This document shows, piece by piece, positions 14,683-23,560 of a DNA stretch of 51,587 nt; the stretch's first letter is position 1, and every line of letters starts with the position of its first letter. This DNA comes from Flavobacterium sp. (GTDB taxonomy: Bacteria > Bacteroidota > Bacteroidia > Flavobacteriales > Flavobacteriaceae). The translations under genes were made by a program, and so were the position numbers. The stretch is taken from assembly GCF_024710485.1 (NCBI RefSeq), contig NZ_JANJUQ010000035.1, positions 1 through 51,587 of the forward strand. Direction: 5' to 3'. The notes beneath the pieces are model-generated. The model was not told the origin of the DNA. It searched no databases and worked only from the letters and a program-made list of their open reading frames with translations.

Positions 14683-17368
14683 CGTAGTGTTGTTAGTTAT
14701 TTTAGCGTTGTACTTAGGCGTACTGTTTTTTATAGCGCACTGGGCCGAGAAAAAAGAAAACTCGCGCTGGGCTAACAATCCGTATGTGTATTCGTTATCC
14801 TTGGCGGTATATTGTACAGCTTGGACGTATTATGGCAGTATAGGCGTGGCCGCTAATTCTGGTTTGAATTACTTGCCTGTCTATCTCGGACCCATTATTA
14901 TTATTCCGGCTTGGATAATTATTTTAAAAAAAATCATCCGCATCTCTCGGGTAAATAAAGTGTCGAGTATAGCCGATTTTATTTCCCTGCGCTATGGCAA
15001 CAGTAGGTTTTTGGGTGCTGTGGTTACCATAGTTTGCTTGTTTGGCATCTTGCCTTATATTGCTTTACAGCTCAAAGCCATTTCAGAAACCTTTCACTTG
15101 GTTACGCAAACGCCCTCGAACTCTAATGTATTTGATGACAGTACGACCTATGTGGCTTTTGCCTTGGCGATTTTTGCCTCTATTTACGGTACGCGCTATG
15201 TAGATGCTTCCGAAAAACGAAAAGGCATAGTAACCGCCGTGGCTTTAGAAAGTGTACTAAAGCTGGTCTTTTTTATAGTTATAGGGGTGTATGTAACTTT
15301 CTTTGTTTTTGATGGTTTTGATGATATTTATGCCAAAGCTTCGCTGCTCGAAAACTTTCAGCAAAAAAACACTATAGGCGGATTGCCTCAGGCCATTAAC
15401 TGGTTTTTCTTGTGCATTTTGTCGCTCTTTGCTATTTTCTTATTACCGCGTCAGTTCCAGGTTTCGGTAATAGAAAATACGCGAGAAAACCACATCAATA
15501 CAGCCGTGTGGTTGTTCCCGCTCTATTTATTACTGTTCAATATTTTTGTATACCCAATAGCTTGGGGCGGTAATATATTATTCGACGGCCAAAATGCCAA
15601 CTCCGACACCTATTCGTTACTGATTCCGCAATTGTTTGACAACAAAACATTAACGGTGATGGTTTTCCTCGGTGGTTTTTCGGCAGCCATTTCCATGATA
15701 GTGGTTTCGTCCATCGGATTGTCCACCATGGTCAGCAACAACTTGATCATTCCTTACGGCTTGTTGGGCCGATTAAAGCACAATGAGCAAACGACTATCA
15801 ACAAAAAAATTGTCAATATTCGTAAAATTGGTATTTTCTCACTCATCATCATTGCTTACTTTATTTACCGCTATTTTGCTCTGGATTACAGTTTGTTTTC
15901 TATTGGTTTAGTGGCGTTTGTTATTATTGCGCAACTGGCGCCGTCTTTTTTCGGAGCGCTGTTTTGGCGAAGGGGTTCACGAACCGGAGCGGTGTCAGGC
16001 TTAATAGTAGGCTTTGTCATTTGCTTGTACACTTTGCTCATTCCGTATGCACTCGGCATCACTTCTTCTGATACTTCATTCATCACCAACGGCTTCTTGG
16101 GTATCGAATTATTGCGACCGTTACAATTATTTGGTCTCAACTATTTGCAACCGGTGCCGCATGCTTTGTTTTGGAGTTTGTTGTTCAACTTTATGACCTA
16201 CATCGCCGTATCGGTGAGTTTTAAAGGCAATTATCGTGAGCGCAACTATGCCGAGATGTTCCTCGACATCAATAAATACATCAATATGCACGAAAATGCT
16301 TTTGTGTGGAAAGGAACGGCGTACCGAAACGATATTGAAAAAGTACTGATTAAGTTTTTAGGCGAAGAACGAACCAAGCGCGCCATGAACATCTTTAACG
16401 TAAAATACAACGTAGATAAAAACGAAGAGTTGGCCGATGCGCGTTTGATTAAATTCTCCGAAAACCTACTCACCGGTCATATCGGAACGGCTTCGGCTAA
16501 AATCCTAATATCAAGTGTGGTGAAAGAAGAAAAAATCACCTTGCCCGAAGTGTTAAAGATATTAGAGGAATCTAAAGAGAACATCATCATCAACAAAAAA
16601 CTCACCGAAACCTCCAACGAGCTCAAGGAAATCTCGGCCAAATTGCAGGAAGCCAACCAGTCGCTGATGATTAAAGACAAACAAAAAGACGAATTCCTCG
16701 ATACCGTTACCCACGAATTGCGTACGCCAATCACCGCTATTCGCGCGTCGAGTGAGATTTTGTACGACGATGATGAGATACCAGAAGAATTGCGCAAACA
16801 GTTTTTGCAAAATATCATTTCCGAGTCCGATCGTTTGAACCGTTTGATTGATAAAATTTTAGATTTGGAGAAATTTGAAACCGGTCGCCAAAAGTTGCAT
16901 GTAGCCCAACACAAAATCATGGCAACGCTCGAAAACTCAATTGAACCTTTACAGCAGTTAATTGCCAATAAAAACATTCATGTGCATTTAGAGGGTAATG
17001 GCAATCTCAAAGCCGAATATGATGAAGATCGCATAGTGCAAGTGGTGACCAATTTGGTGTCGAATGCCATTAAGTTTTGTCCGGATACCAATGGTTTGAT
17101 TACTTTAGCGGTGTATGACAAGTTCGATTTTGTGCAAGTGGAAGTAAGTGATAACGGTAAAGGCATAGCCACAGCCGATTTCGAAAATATATTTGACAAG
17201 TTTTACCAATCGACCAATCAGAATTTCAAAAAGCCTATCGGCAGCGGATTAGGATTGGCTATTTGCAAACAAATTATAGAACACCACAAAGGCAATATTT
17301 GGGCCGCCAACAATGCTACCGGCGGCGCATGTTTAACCTTTACGTTACCCAAAAAACAACAAGCATGA
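14675..17368 (+). CDS. Symporter-linked sensor histidine kinase with STAC domain (CbrA/CrbS type)
   Basis: An 897-residue inner-membrane kinase. Residues about 1-515 are a sodium:solute symporter (SLC5/PutP-like) domain with about 13 helices. About 537-632 is a STAC linker (HIGTASAKILISSVVKEEKITLPEVL). A coiled coil follows, then HisKA with THELRTP (phosphoacceptor His680), and the HATPase_c N box (VVTNLVSNAIKF), G1 (SDNGKGI) and G2 (GSGLGLAI). Known relatives are CbrA (histidine, C:N balance) and CrbS, which controls acs in Vibrio. No PAS domain was recognised. The ATGA overlap with the next gene (17365-17368) ties it to the response regulator. With prpE and acs nearby, sensing of acetate or propionate status is a reasonable inference. 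Confidence 0.92.
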   Translation: MNSVVLLVILALYLGVLFFIAHWAEKKENSRWANNPYVYSLSLAVYCTAWTYYGSIGVAANSGLNYLPVYLGPIIIIPAWIIILKKIIRISRVNKVSSIADFISLRYGNSRFLGAVVTIVCLFGILPYIALQLKAISETFHLVTQTPSNSNVFDDSTTYVAFALAIFASIYGTRYVDASEKRKGIVTAVALESVLKLVFFIVIGVYVTFFVFDGFDDIYAKASLLENFQQKNTIGGLPQAINWFFLCILSLFAIFLLPRQFQVSVIENTRENHINTAVWLFPLYLLLFNIFVYPIAWGGNILFDGQNANSDTYSLLIPQLFDNKTLTVMVFLGGFSAAISMIVVSSIGLSTMVSNNLIIPYGLLGRLKHNEQTTINKKIVNIRKIGIFSLIIIAYFIYRYFALDYSLFSIGLVAFVIIAQLAPSFFGALFWRRGSRTGAVSGLIVGFVICLYTLLIPYALGITSSDTSFITNGFLGIELLRPLQLFGLNYLQPVPHALFWSLLFNFMTYIAVSVSFKGNYRERNYAEMFLDINKYINMHENAFVWKGTAYRNDIEKVLIKFLGEERTKRAMNIFNVKYNVDKNEELADARLIKFSENLLTGHIGTASAKILISSVVKEEKITLPEVLKILEESKENIIINKKLTETSNELKEISAKLQEANQSLMIKDKQKDEFLDTVTHELRTPITAIRASSEILYDDDEIPEELRKQFLQNIISESDRLNRLIDKILDLEKFETGRQKLHVAQHKIMATLENSIEPLQQLIANKNIHVHLEGNGNLKAEYDEDRIVQVVTNLVSNAIKFCPDTNGLITLAVYDKFDFVQVEVSDNGKGIATADFENIFDKFYQSTNQNFKKPIGSGLGLAICKQIIEHHKGNIWAANNATGGACLTFTLPKKQQA

Positions 17369-17727
17369 AAAAGATTTTAATTGTAGACGATGAACCCAAT
17401 ATCGTCATGTCGTTAGAGTATACGTTTAAAAAGAACAACTTTGAAGTGTTTATTGCCCGCGATGGGCAAGAAGCTTTAGATATATTGCAAAACCAATTGC
17501 CCGATGTGATTATTTTAGATGTGATGATGCCCTTGGTAGACGGCTTTGAAACGCTGGAGCAAATCAAGAAAAACGAAAAGCTAAAGCATTGTAAAGTAAT
17601 GTTCCTTTCGGCCAAAAACAAAGAAAGCGATATCGAGAAAGGTATCGCACTAGGCGCCGATGCCTATTTAACCAAACCGTTCTCTATTAAAAAAGTGGTG
17701 GAGCAAGTCAACGAATTGTTAGAATAA
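17365..17727 (+). CDS. Single-domain response regulator (REC only)
   Basis: A 120-residue receiver domain and nothing else. The acidic pocket is DDE (8-10), the phosphorylated residue is Asp52 (VIILDVMMP), and the switch residues are Ser82 and Lys104 (LTKPFS). The start is the ATG overlapping the kinase stop codon; the frame stays open upstream but only inside the kinase gene. The CrbR partner of CrbS carries an HTH output; this protein does not, so it must work through another protein or act as a phosphate shuttle or sink. A short hairpin overlaps the stop codon (ATAACC/GGTTAT, 17724-17740). Confidence 0.92.
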   Translation: MKKILIVDDEPNIVMSLEYTFKKNNFEVFIARDGQEALDILQNQLPDVIILDVMMPLVDGFETLEQIKKNEKLKHCKVMFLSAKNKESDIEKGIALGADAYLTKPFSIKKVVEQVNELLE

Positions 17728-17812
17728 CCGTCTTGGTTATCATTAAAGTTGTTATTGTTTGAGTCTTGATACTTATTGTTTTGTCTATCAACTTTTTACA
17801 GTAATTATTGTG

Positions 17813-17828
17813 TATATCTATTTAGCAA
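17813..17828 (+). promoter_or_regulatory. Putative operator upstream of prpE
   Basis: TATATCTATTTAGCAA differs from the acs site TATACTTATTTAGCAA at two adjacent positions. It is flanked by TTATTG (17806-17811) and CAATAA (17826-17831), giving dyad ends. It ends 5 bp before the -33 box of prpE, in an activator-type position, 75 bp before the ATG; the acs site is 70 bp before its ATG. Confidence 0.55.
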
Positions 17829-17833
17829 TAAAG

Positions 17834-17866
17834 TTTTGAAAGGTAAGCGAATAATGGTTACTTTTA
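17834..17866 (+). promoter_or_regulatory. Candidate prpE promoter
   Basis: TTTTG (17834-17838) and TACTTTTA (17859-17866) match the Bacteroidota -33/-7 pattern with a 20-bp spacer. Confidence 0.5.
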
Positions 17867-17903
17867 AACTGTTATTTAAACCGTTACCAACCTAACTTTA
17901 TCC

Positions 17904-19799
17904 ATGAATTACCAAGAATTATACAACCAAAGCATTCAAAACCCGGAAGCTTTTTGGGCTGAGCAAGCCCGTCAAGTGGATTGGTTTACCCAACCGCAAA
18001 CCATACTCTCCAGCGATGAAACGGGTTATCCGTTATGGTACAAAGACGGCAGTTTGAATGCTTGCTATTTGGCACTCGACAAGCATATAGCCGATGGTTT
18101 TGGCGAAGAAATTGCAATTATTTACGATTCGCCTGTTACCCAAACCGTAAAAAAATACACGTATAACGAAGTCAAATCGGAAGTCGCCCGACTTGCAGGA
18201 GGTTTGGTTTCCCTTGGCTTAAAGAAAGGTCATACCGCCGTGATTTACATGCCGATGATTCCGCAAGCTACTTTTGCCATGTTGGCTTGTGCCCGTATCG
18301 GGGTAACGCACTCAGTGGTTTTTGGTGGTTTTGCGCCGCACGAATTGGCCATCCGTATAGACGATTGCAAACCCAGAGTGATTATTACCGCTTCTTCCGG
18401 GATTGAAATTGATAGATTAATTGCCTACAAACCCTTAGTGGATGAAGCTATTGAATTGGCTGAGCACAAACCGAAAAAGGTAGTGGTACTTAACCGCAAA
18501 CTCGGGGCGAGAATTCCGTTTAAAAAATACGATGTGGATTACGATGCGCTAATCTACGGATCTGAGGAAGCCAACTGTGTACCGGTCGAATCTACGCATC
18601 CTTTATACGTTTTATACACTTCAGGGACTACGGGAAAACCCAAAGGTATTGTTCGCGATACCGGAGGGTATGTTACAGCGCTGTTGTTTTCCATGCAAAA
18701 GATATACGGTGTACAACCCGGTGAAGTATTCTGGGCCGCCTCCGATGTGGGTTGGGTAGTAGGGCATAGTTTTATAGTTTACGGTCCGTTACTTAACCGA
18801 AATGCCACCATCGTTTTTGAAGGTAAGCCTATCAGAACACCGGATGCCAGTACGTTTTGGCGGGTAATAGCTGAACATCGAGTTAGTGTTATGTTTACGG
18901 CGCCCACAGCTATCAGAGCCATTAAAAAAGAAGATCCTAATGGCGAGTTCATCAAGCAATATGATTTGTCGTGTTTGCGCACCCAGTTTTTAGCCGGGGA
19001 ACGTTGTGATGTGGCTACTTTAGAATGGTACCGCGAGCACATTCCAATCCCGGCCATCGACCACTGGTGGCAAACCGAATCAGGTTGGCCTATGATTGCC
19101 AATATGATGGGGGTGGAATATTTACCTATCAAGCCGGGTTCGTCGGGTAAAGCAGTTTCGGGTTATAACATTATGATTTTAGGGGAGAATGGCCGGGAGT
19201 TAGCACCTAATGAGGAAGGCTATGTGGTTATCAAATTACCATTACCTCCGGGAACTTTGTTGGATATTTGGAACGATAACGAACGCTTTCAAGCCGGCTA
19301 TTTGAATAAATTTCCCGGGTATTATTTCTCGGGAGATGGCGGCTACAAAGATGACGACGGTTACATCTACATAACCGGTAGGGTAGATGATGTGATTAAC
19401 GTAGCCGGACACCGTTTGTCTACCGCCGAAATGGAAGAAATAGTAGCTTCGCACCATTCGGTAGCCGAATGTGCCGTGATTGGTATTAACGATGAGTTGA
19501 AAGGACAAATTCCGTTAGCTTTAGTGGTTACCAAACTTGGAGAAGAAATCGAACATTTCCAATTGCAACATGAAGTGGTGAAATTGGTGCGCGAGCAAAT
19601 CGGAGCCGTTGCATCCTTACGCGATGTAGTGGTGGTGAATCGATTACCGAAAACCCGTTCAGGTAAAATTCTTCGTAAACTATTGCGAAGCATAGCCGAC
19701 GGTGAAAACTTCCAAATACCTTCTACCATCGACGACGAAGCGATTATTGGCGAAGTAAAAGTAGTACTGGAGTTGGCCAAAATAGGCAGTTTTAAATAA
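17904..19799 (+). CDS. prpE: Propionyl-CoA synthetase-type acyl-CoA ligase
   Basis: A 631-residue AMP-forming acyl-CoA synthetase that activates a short carboxylate with ATP and CoA in the cytoplasm. The P-loop YTSGTTGKPKGIVRDTGGY (about 235-253), the aromatic motif DHWWQTESGWPM and the hinge region YFSGDGGYKDDDGYIYITGRVDDVINVAGHRLS are those of the PrpE/ACSS3 branch; the acetate-specific branch (gene at 23561) reads SGSTGKPKGMVHTTAGY. The catalytic Lys588 (TRSGKILRK) is present and is the site acetylated in regulated members. Propionate preference is inferred from these branch motifs. The gene has its own promoter, with an upstream site shared with acs. Confidence 0.85.
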   Translation: MNYQELYNQSIQNPEAFWAEQARQVDWFTQPQTILSSDETGYPLWYKDGSLNACYLALDKHIADGFGEEIAIIYDSPVTQTVKKYTYNEVKSEVARLAGGLVSLGLKKGHTAVIYMPMIPQATFAMLACARIGVTHSVVFGGFAPHELAIRIDDCKPRVIITASSGIEIDRLIAYKPLVDEAIELAEHKPKKVVVLNRKLGARIPFKKYDVDYDALIYGSEEANCVPVESTHPLYVLYTSGTTGKPKGIVRDTGGYVTALLFSMQKIYGVQPGEVFWAASDVGWVVGHSFIVYGPLLNRNATIVFEGKPIRTPDASTFWRVIAEHRVSVMFTAPTAIRAIKKEDPNGEFIKQYDLSCLRTQFLAGERCDVATLEWYREHIPIPAIDHWWQTESGWPMIANMMGVEYLPIKPGSSGKAVSGYNIMILGENGRELAPNEEGYVVIKLPLPPGTLLDIWNDNERFQAGYLNKFPGYYFSGDGGYKDDDGYIYITGRVDDVINVAGHRLSTAEMEEIVASHHSVAECAVIGINDELKGQIPLALVVTKLGEEIEHFQLQHEVVKLVREQIGAVASLRDVVVVNRLPKTRSGKILRKLLRSIADGENFQIPSTIDDEAIIGEVKVVLELAKIGSFK

Positions 19800-19811
19800 A
19801 GTTGATAACTA

Positions 19812-19845
19812 AACCAATCCGTTTTATACGTGATTGGTTTTTTTG
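19812..19845 (+). terminator. prpE terminator
   Basis: AACCAATC (19812-19819) pairs with GATTGGTT (19832-19839), followed by T residues, 13 bp after the stop codon. Confidence 0.75.
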
Positions 19846-19847
19846 TA

Positions 19848-19872
19848 TACCTTTGTAAAGTGAATGTTCACT
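19848..19872 (+). promoter_or_regulatory. Promoter with palindromic operator of the tetR-efflux operon
   Basis: TACCTTTG (19848-19855) is an exact -7 box. AGTGAATGTTCACT (19859-19872) has perfect 6-bp arms (AGTGAA/TTCACT) placed over the expected transcription start. This geometry fits autorepression by the TetR-family protein encoded 14 bp downstream. Confidence 0.7.
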
Positions 19873-19885
19873 AACTTTATAAATC

Positions 19886-20473
19886 ATGACAGATTCCGCT
19901 TCCAAACGCCAACATGAAATTATAGCTTCAGCCGGGAAATTGTTGATGGAGAAAGGCATCAAAGGCCTTACCACTAAAAACTTGGCGCAAGAAATGGGTT
20001 TTTCCGAAAGCGCCTTGTACAGGCATTTTACCAACAAGGAAGACATAGTGGTTTTGTTGTTGCAACATCTGGCAGCTTCCATGAAAACGCGTTTAGATGC
20101 AATTGCCCAAAGTGAAGCTACAGCCTCACACAAATTAACGGCGGTATTTAACAGTCAGTTTCAGTTTTTTGCACAGCATCCGCATTTTGTGGTGGCAGTA
20201 TTGTCGGAGGGCTTGTTCGACGAGTCAGAAAAAATCAACCAAGCCATACTGCAATTGATACAGTATAAAACCGAATTAATCGCGAACTTGTTTGAAGAGG
20301 GTAAACAACAAAAGGAATTCAATATCGAATTGGCGACACTTGATATGGTACATATTACCGTAGGCTGTTTTCGTATGATGATGTTAAAGTGGAAATTCTC
20401 CCAATTTCAAATCGACTTAATTCAACAAGGAAACGCCATTATGGCTACCAATTTTAATTTAATGAAAGCATGA
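19886..20473 (+). CDS. TetR/AcrR family transcriptional repressor
   Basis: A 195-residue regulator. The N-terminal HTH (about 10-55: GIKGLTTKNLAQEMGFSESALYRHFTNKEDIV) is typical of TetR, and the helical remainder (55-195) is the ligand-binding and dimer domain, which varies between members. It is the first gene of a four-gene cassette: its last 4 bases overlap the adaptor start (20470-20473). The palindrome over its own promoter suggests it represses the whole efflux operon. The inducing ligand is unknown. Confidence 0.92.
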   Translation: MTDSASKRQHEIIASAGKLLMEKGIKGLTTKNLAQEMGFSESALYRHFTNKEDIVVLLLQHLAASMKTRLDAIAQSEATASHKLTAVFNSQFQFFAQHPHFVVAVLSEGLFDESEKINQAILQLIQYKTELIANLFEEGKQQKEFNIELATLDMVHITVGCFRMMMLKWKFSQFQIDLIQQGNAIMATNFNLMKA

Positions 20474-21555
20474 AAAAGTTTGCAACGCTAACCCTCGTTT
20501 TATTATTCCTGTCGTGCGGAAAAAGCGTAGAAGTAAAACCCATCCGACAAGACATTCAAGAGCTGGTTTTTGCTTCCGGGCAATTGGAATGGGACGATTC
20601 TTATAACTTAATTGCCCAAACCGATGGTGTACTGGAGAAAGTTGTTTTTGAAGTCGGCCAACCTGTAACTAAAGGCATGACTATCGGTTTTATAGACAAT
20701 AAAGTCAACCAAGTTAATACCGAAAGCGCTCAAGAGCAATTGGCCATTTCCCAAGAAAACGTAACCACCAACGCACCGGCTTTATTGCAATTGGAACAAA
20801 ACATACAAATAGCTCAAAGCAAATACCTTCAGGATAAAAAACAAGCGGAACGATATGAGCGCTTGCAACAAAACAACATAGGCTCAAAAGTAGAATATGA
20901 AAACGCCCAATTGGCAGCAAAGAATGCTTTGGCCAATGTAAAGGCACTTCAAAAGCAATATGATGTATTGAAGCAACAAGCGCAACAACAACTCATTGCC
21001 TCCAGAGCGCAACTCAAAAGCAACAAGGTGTTGCAAGGTTACAATTCGGTTGTAGTGGCGGAAAGCGGAACAGTAGTAAAAAAGTTCAAAAACCAAGGCG
21101 ACTACGTTAAGAAGGGCGATGTTATTGCTACTATTGGTAACCAACAAAAAGTAGAAGCCGTGCTCAATGTAGACGAAAACAGTATCGGCAAAGTCAAATT
21201 AGGACAAACCGTTTACGTTAAACTCAACACCGAGAAATCGAAAGTGTACAATGGCAAGGTCACCGAGATTTTATCGGCCTTCGATGTACAGTCGCAATCC
21301 TTTATTTGTAAAGTTACTTTCAACGAACCTTTGGCACAATCTTTATTCGGCACCCAATTGGAAGCTAATATTTTAGTGGCGGAAAAGAAAAATGCCTTAC
21401 TCATTCCTCGTAACTACATGGGCTTTGGAAATAAAGTGAACATAAAAGGCAAAGAGGAAAACACAGTGTTGAAAACCGGGATTATCTCTACCGATTATGT
21501 AGAAGTGCTGGACGGATTATCCGAAACCGACGTACTCTTACCCTTAAAACCCTAG
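20470..21555 (+). CDS. Periplasmic adaptor (membrane-fusion) lipoprotein of an ABC efflux system
   Basis: A 361-residue HlyD/MacA-like protein. The lipobox FLSC (Cys16) predicts a lipid-anchored periplasmic protein. Biotinyl-lipoyl halves lie at about 50-75 (TDGVLEKVVFEVGQPVTKG) and about 195-225 (AESGTVVKKFKNQGDYVKKGDVIATIG), with an alpha-helical hairpin between them (about 80-180, rich in Gln). A beta-barrel domain follows. It would link the permease to an outer-membrane channel; no TolC-like gene is in the window, so an unlinked one must be assumed. It is co-operonic with tetR and the permease (gap 2 bp). Confidence 0.88.
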   Translation: MKKFATLTLVLLFLSCGKSVEVKPIRQDIQELVFASGQLEWDDSYNLIAQTDGVLEKVVFEVGQPVTKGMTIGFIDNKVNQVNTESAQEQLAISQENVTTNAPALLQLEQNIQIAQSKYLQDKKQAERYERLQQNNIGSKVEYENAQLAAKNALANVKALQKQYDVLKQQAQQQLIASRAQLKSNKVLQGYNSVVVAESGTVVKKFKNQGDYVKKGDVIATIGNQQKVEAVLNVDENSIGKVKLGQTVYVKLNTEKSKVYNGKVTEILSAFDVQSQSFICKVTFNEPLAQSLFGTQLEANILVAEKKNALLIPRNYMGFGNKVNIKGKEENTVLKTGIISTDYVEVLDGLSETDVLLPLKP

Positions 21556-21557
21556 TC

Positions 21558-22781
21558 ATGAACATCAATTCGGTCATCGCCAAAACGTATATCGTTTCTA
21601 ACAAAAAGCTTACTGTTGTTGCGGTTTTGGGAGTGGTTTTGGGCATGTCTATTTACATCTTTATGAACAGCATGATGGTGGGTTTTGATAAAAGTTCTTA
21701 CGCCTCCATCTTTAAAACCACCAGTCACATTCGCGTTTACAAAGACGACGAAATCAGTAAGCCTTTAACAGTAGGACAATCCGCAACGCCCATTATCATC
21801 AATCCGAAGGTAGTACCGGTGAACAATACTATTATCAATCCCAATTTGGTCATCGAAACGATACTAAAGCAACCGGAAGTAACGGTAGTAACCCCTCAGG
21901 TAAATTCGAATGTGTTTTACAACAACGGAAAGTCGCAAATCTCCGGTATCGCTGTAGGCATCAAACCCGATGAGGCCAATTTGATGTACGATATCAAATC
22001 GTTTATGGTAGAAGGCAATTTTGAGATGCTTAAATCCAATCCGAACGGCATAGTAATAGGCAGTGGCATAGCCGCTAAGATGAATTTGGCAGTGAATGAC
22101 AACTTAAGCCTAACATCTTCCAAAGGGGTGAATCGCACTTTTAAGGTCATCGGGATATTTAAAACCAACAATTCCAACACGGATAAAACCAAGTCCTATA
22201 TCAATATTTCGGCTTCACAACAGTTACTAAAAGAAGGAACGAGTTATATAACCGACATCAACGTAAACATAACCGATCCTGAAAATGCAGAAGCGGTAGC
22301 TAAAAAAATAGAGGTGCTCTGTGGCTATAAAGCGGAAGGCTGGAAGCAAGCCAACGAGACTTTAATGGCTGCCAACAAAATGCGAAAGATGATCATCACC
22401 TTTGTTTCCCTCACCATTTTACTGGTGGCCGGATTTGGGATATACAACATCTTGAACATGACGGTTTCTCAAAAAATAAACGACATCGCCATATTAAAAG
22501 CCATGGGATTTAAAGGCAAAGACGTGATTCGAATTTTTGTTACCCAAGCGGTATCCATTGGTGTCATGGGGGTGATTGGCGGCGTAGTTTTGGCCACTAT
22601 TTTAATTACTTTATTGAAAAGAGTGTATGTTGGTGGCGATATAGGGTATTTTCCTATTGATTACGAAGCCTTAAAGTTTGTACAAGGCATTGGTATCGGA
22701 TTGATTATTACCTTTTTTGCGGGTTACATTCCGGCTAAGAAAGCTGCTAATGTAGATCCGGTGGCTATTTTAAGAAAATAA
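21558..22781 (+). CDS. ABC transporter permease, MacB/FtsX family
   Basis: A 407-residue permease with one N-terminal helix (about 17-37), a large periplasmic domain (about 40-270) and three C-terminal helices (about 280-300, 325-350, 375-395), the MacB/LolCE/FtsX layout. NILNMTVSQKINDIAILKAMGFKGKDVIRIF (around 300-330) is the conserved cytoplasmic coupling segment, and the end IPAKKAANVDPVAILRK is diagnostic. Such permeases act by mechanotransmission with the adaptor and a separate ATPase, here the next gene 1 bp downstream. The substrate is unknown. Confidence 0.92.
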   Translation: MNINSVIAKTYIVSNKKLTVVAVLGVVLGMSIYIFMNSMMVGFDKSSYASIFKTTSHIRVYKDDEISKPLTVGQSATPIIINPKVVPVNNTIINPNLVIETILKQPEVTVVTPQVNSNVFYNNGKSQISGIAVGIKPDEANLMYDIKSFMVEGNFEMLKSNPNGIVIGSGIAAKMNLAVNDNLSLTSSKGVNRTFKVIGIFKTNNSNTDKTKSYINISASQQLLKEGTSYITDINVNITDPENAEAVAKKIEVLCGYKAEGWKQANETLMAANKMRKMIITFVSLTILLVAGFGIYNILNMTVSQKINDIAILKAMGFKGKDVIRIFVTQAVSIGVMGVIGGVVLATILITLLKRVYVGGDIGYFPIDYEALKFVQGIGIGLIITFFAGYIPAKKAANVDPVAILRK

Positions 22782-22782
22782 A

Positions 22783-23454
22783 ATGAACATACTCGAAACC
22801 AAAAATATCGATAAGTTTTTCCATCAGCCCACCGAGTTTCAGGTGTTGAAAAACATTTCTTTCGATGTCAAAAAAGGCGAATTTCTCTCCATGATAGGCA
22901 AATCCGGTAGCGGTAAATCTACTTTATTGTACATTCTTTCTACTATGGATACCGATTACAGTGGCGAATTGTACATCGACAATCAATTGGTTACCGGTTT
23001 AAGTACAGATGCTTTGGCTGAAATCAGAAATCAAAAAATTGGATTTGTGTTCCAGTTTCATTACCTGTTACCCGAGTTTTCGTGTTTGCGCAATGTAATG
23101 CTCCCTGCGCTTAAATTAGGCCAATGGTCGGAATCCGAAATAGAGCAACGCGCTTATGATAAACTCGATATGCTGAGCTTAAAAGACCAAGCCTTGAAGC
23201 CGGCCAGTAAACTCTCCGGCGGACAACAACAACGAGTAGCCATTGCCCGCGCCTTAATTAATGATCCGCTGATTATAATGGGCGACGAACCTACGGGGAA
23301 TTTGGACAGTAAAAATACGGCTGTCGTTTTTGATATTTTTCAGGAACTCACGCAAAACTTCGGACAAACTATTATAGCCGTTACCCATGATGATGACTTT
23401 GCTAAAAAAAGCGACCGCATTATTGAAATGAAAGACGGTGTGATTCTTACTTAA
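22783..23454 (+). CDS. ABC transporter ATP-binding protein (MacB/LolD type)
   Basis: A 223-residue ATPase with Walker [10 protein letters not shown] (about 38-46), Q-loop [10 protein letters not shown], signature [15 protein letters not shown], Walker [15 protein letters not shown] and H-loop AVTHD. It powers the FtsX-type permease encoded directly upstream. The order adaptor-permease-ATPase behind tetR is that of a drug, peptide or lipid export cassette. LolD lipoprotein release is less likely because a single permease and an adaptor are present. The stop lies about 20 bp before the shared site upstream of acs. Confidence 0.93.
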   Translation: MNILETKNIDKFFHQPTEFQVLKNISFDVKKGEFLSMIGKSGSGKSTLLYILSTMDTDYSGELYIDNQLVTGLSTDALAEIRNQKIGFVFQFHYLLPEFSCLRNVMLPALKLGQWSESEIEQRAYDKLDMLSLKDQALKPASKLSGGQQQRVAIARALINDPLIIMGDEPTGNLDSKNTAVVFDIFQELTQNFGQTIIAVTHDDDFAKKSDRIIEMKDGVILT

Positions 23455-23473
23455 AAAGGACAGAAGCTAACGT

Positions 23474-23490
23474 ATATACTTATTTAGCAA
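23474..23490 (+). promoter_or_regulatory. Putative operator upstream of acs
   Basis: ATATACTTATTTAGCAA is an exact 17-bp match, inverted, to 10803-10819 in the promoter of the InsA-like gene. It lies 12 bp before the -33 candidate of acs. GCTAA at 23466-23470 provides an opposing half to TTAGC (23484-23488). Confidence 0.6.
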
Positions 23491-23502
23491 GAAAAATTAA
23501 CA

Positions 23503-23528
23503 TTGGACTAACAGAATAGCTATATTTA
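23503..23528 (+). promoter_or_regulatory. Candidate acs promoter
   Basis: TTG (23503-23505) and TATATTTA (23521-23528) resemble -33 and -7 boxes. The -7 sequence is identical to that of the InsA-like gene. The 15-bp spacer is slightly short. Confidence 0.45.
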
Positions 23529-23560
23529 CATAACAAAATGATAATAAAAGAAGATTTACA

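Noticed and set aside
17724..17740. Terminator after the response regulator
   Set aside because: A 6-bp stem overlapping the stop codon without a T run is too weak to call; mentioned only in the gene entry.
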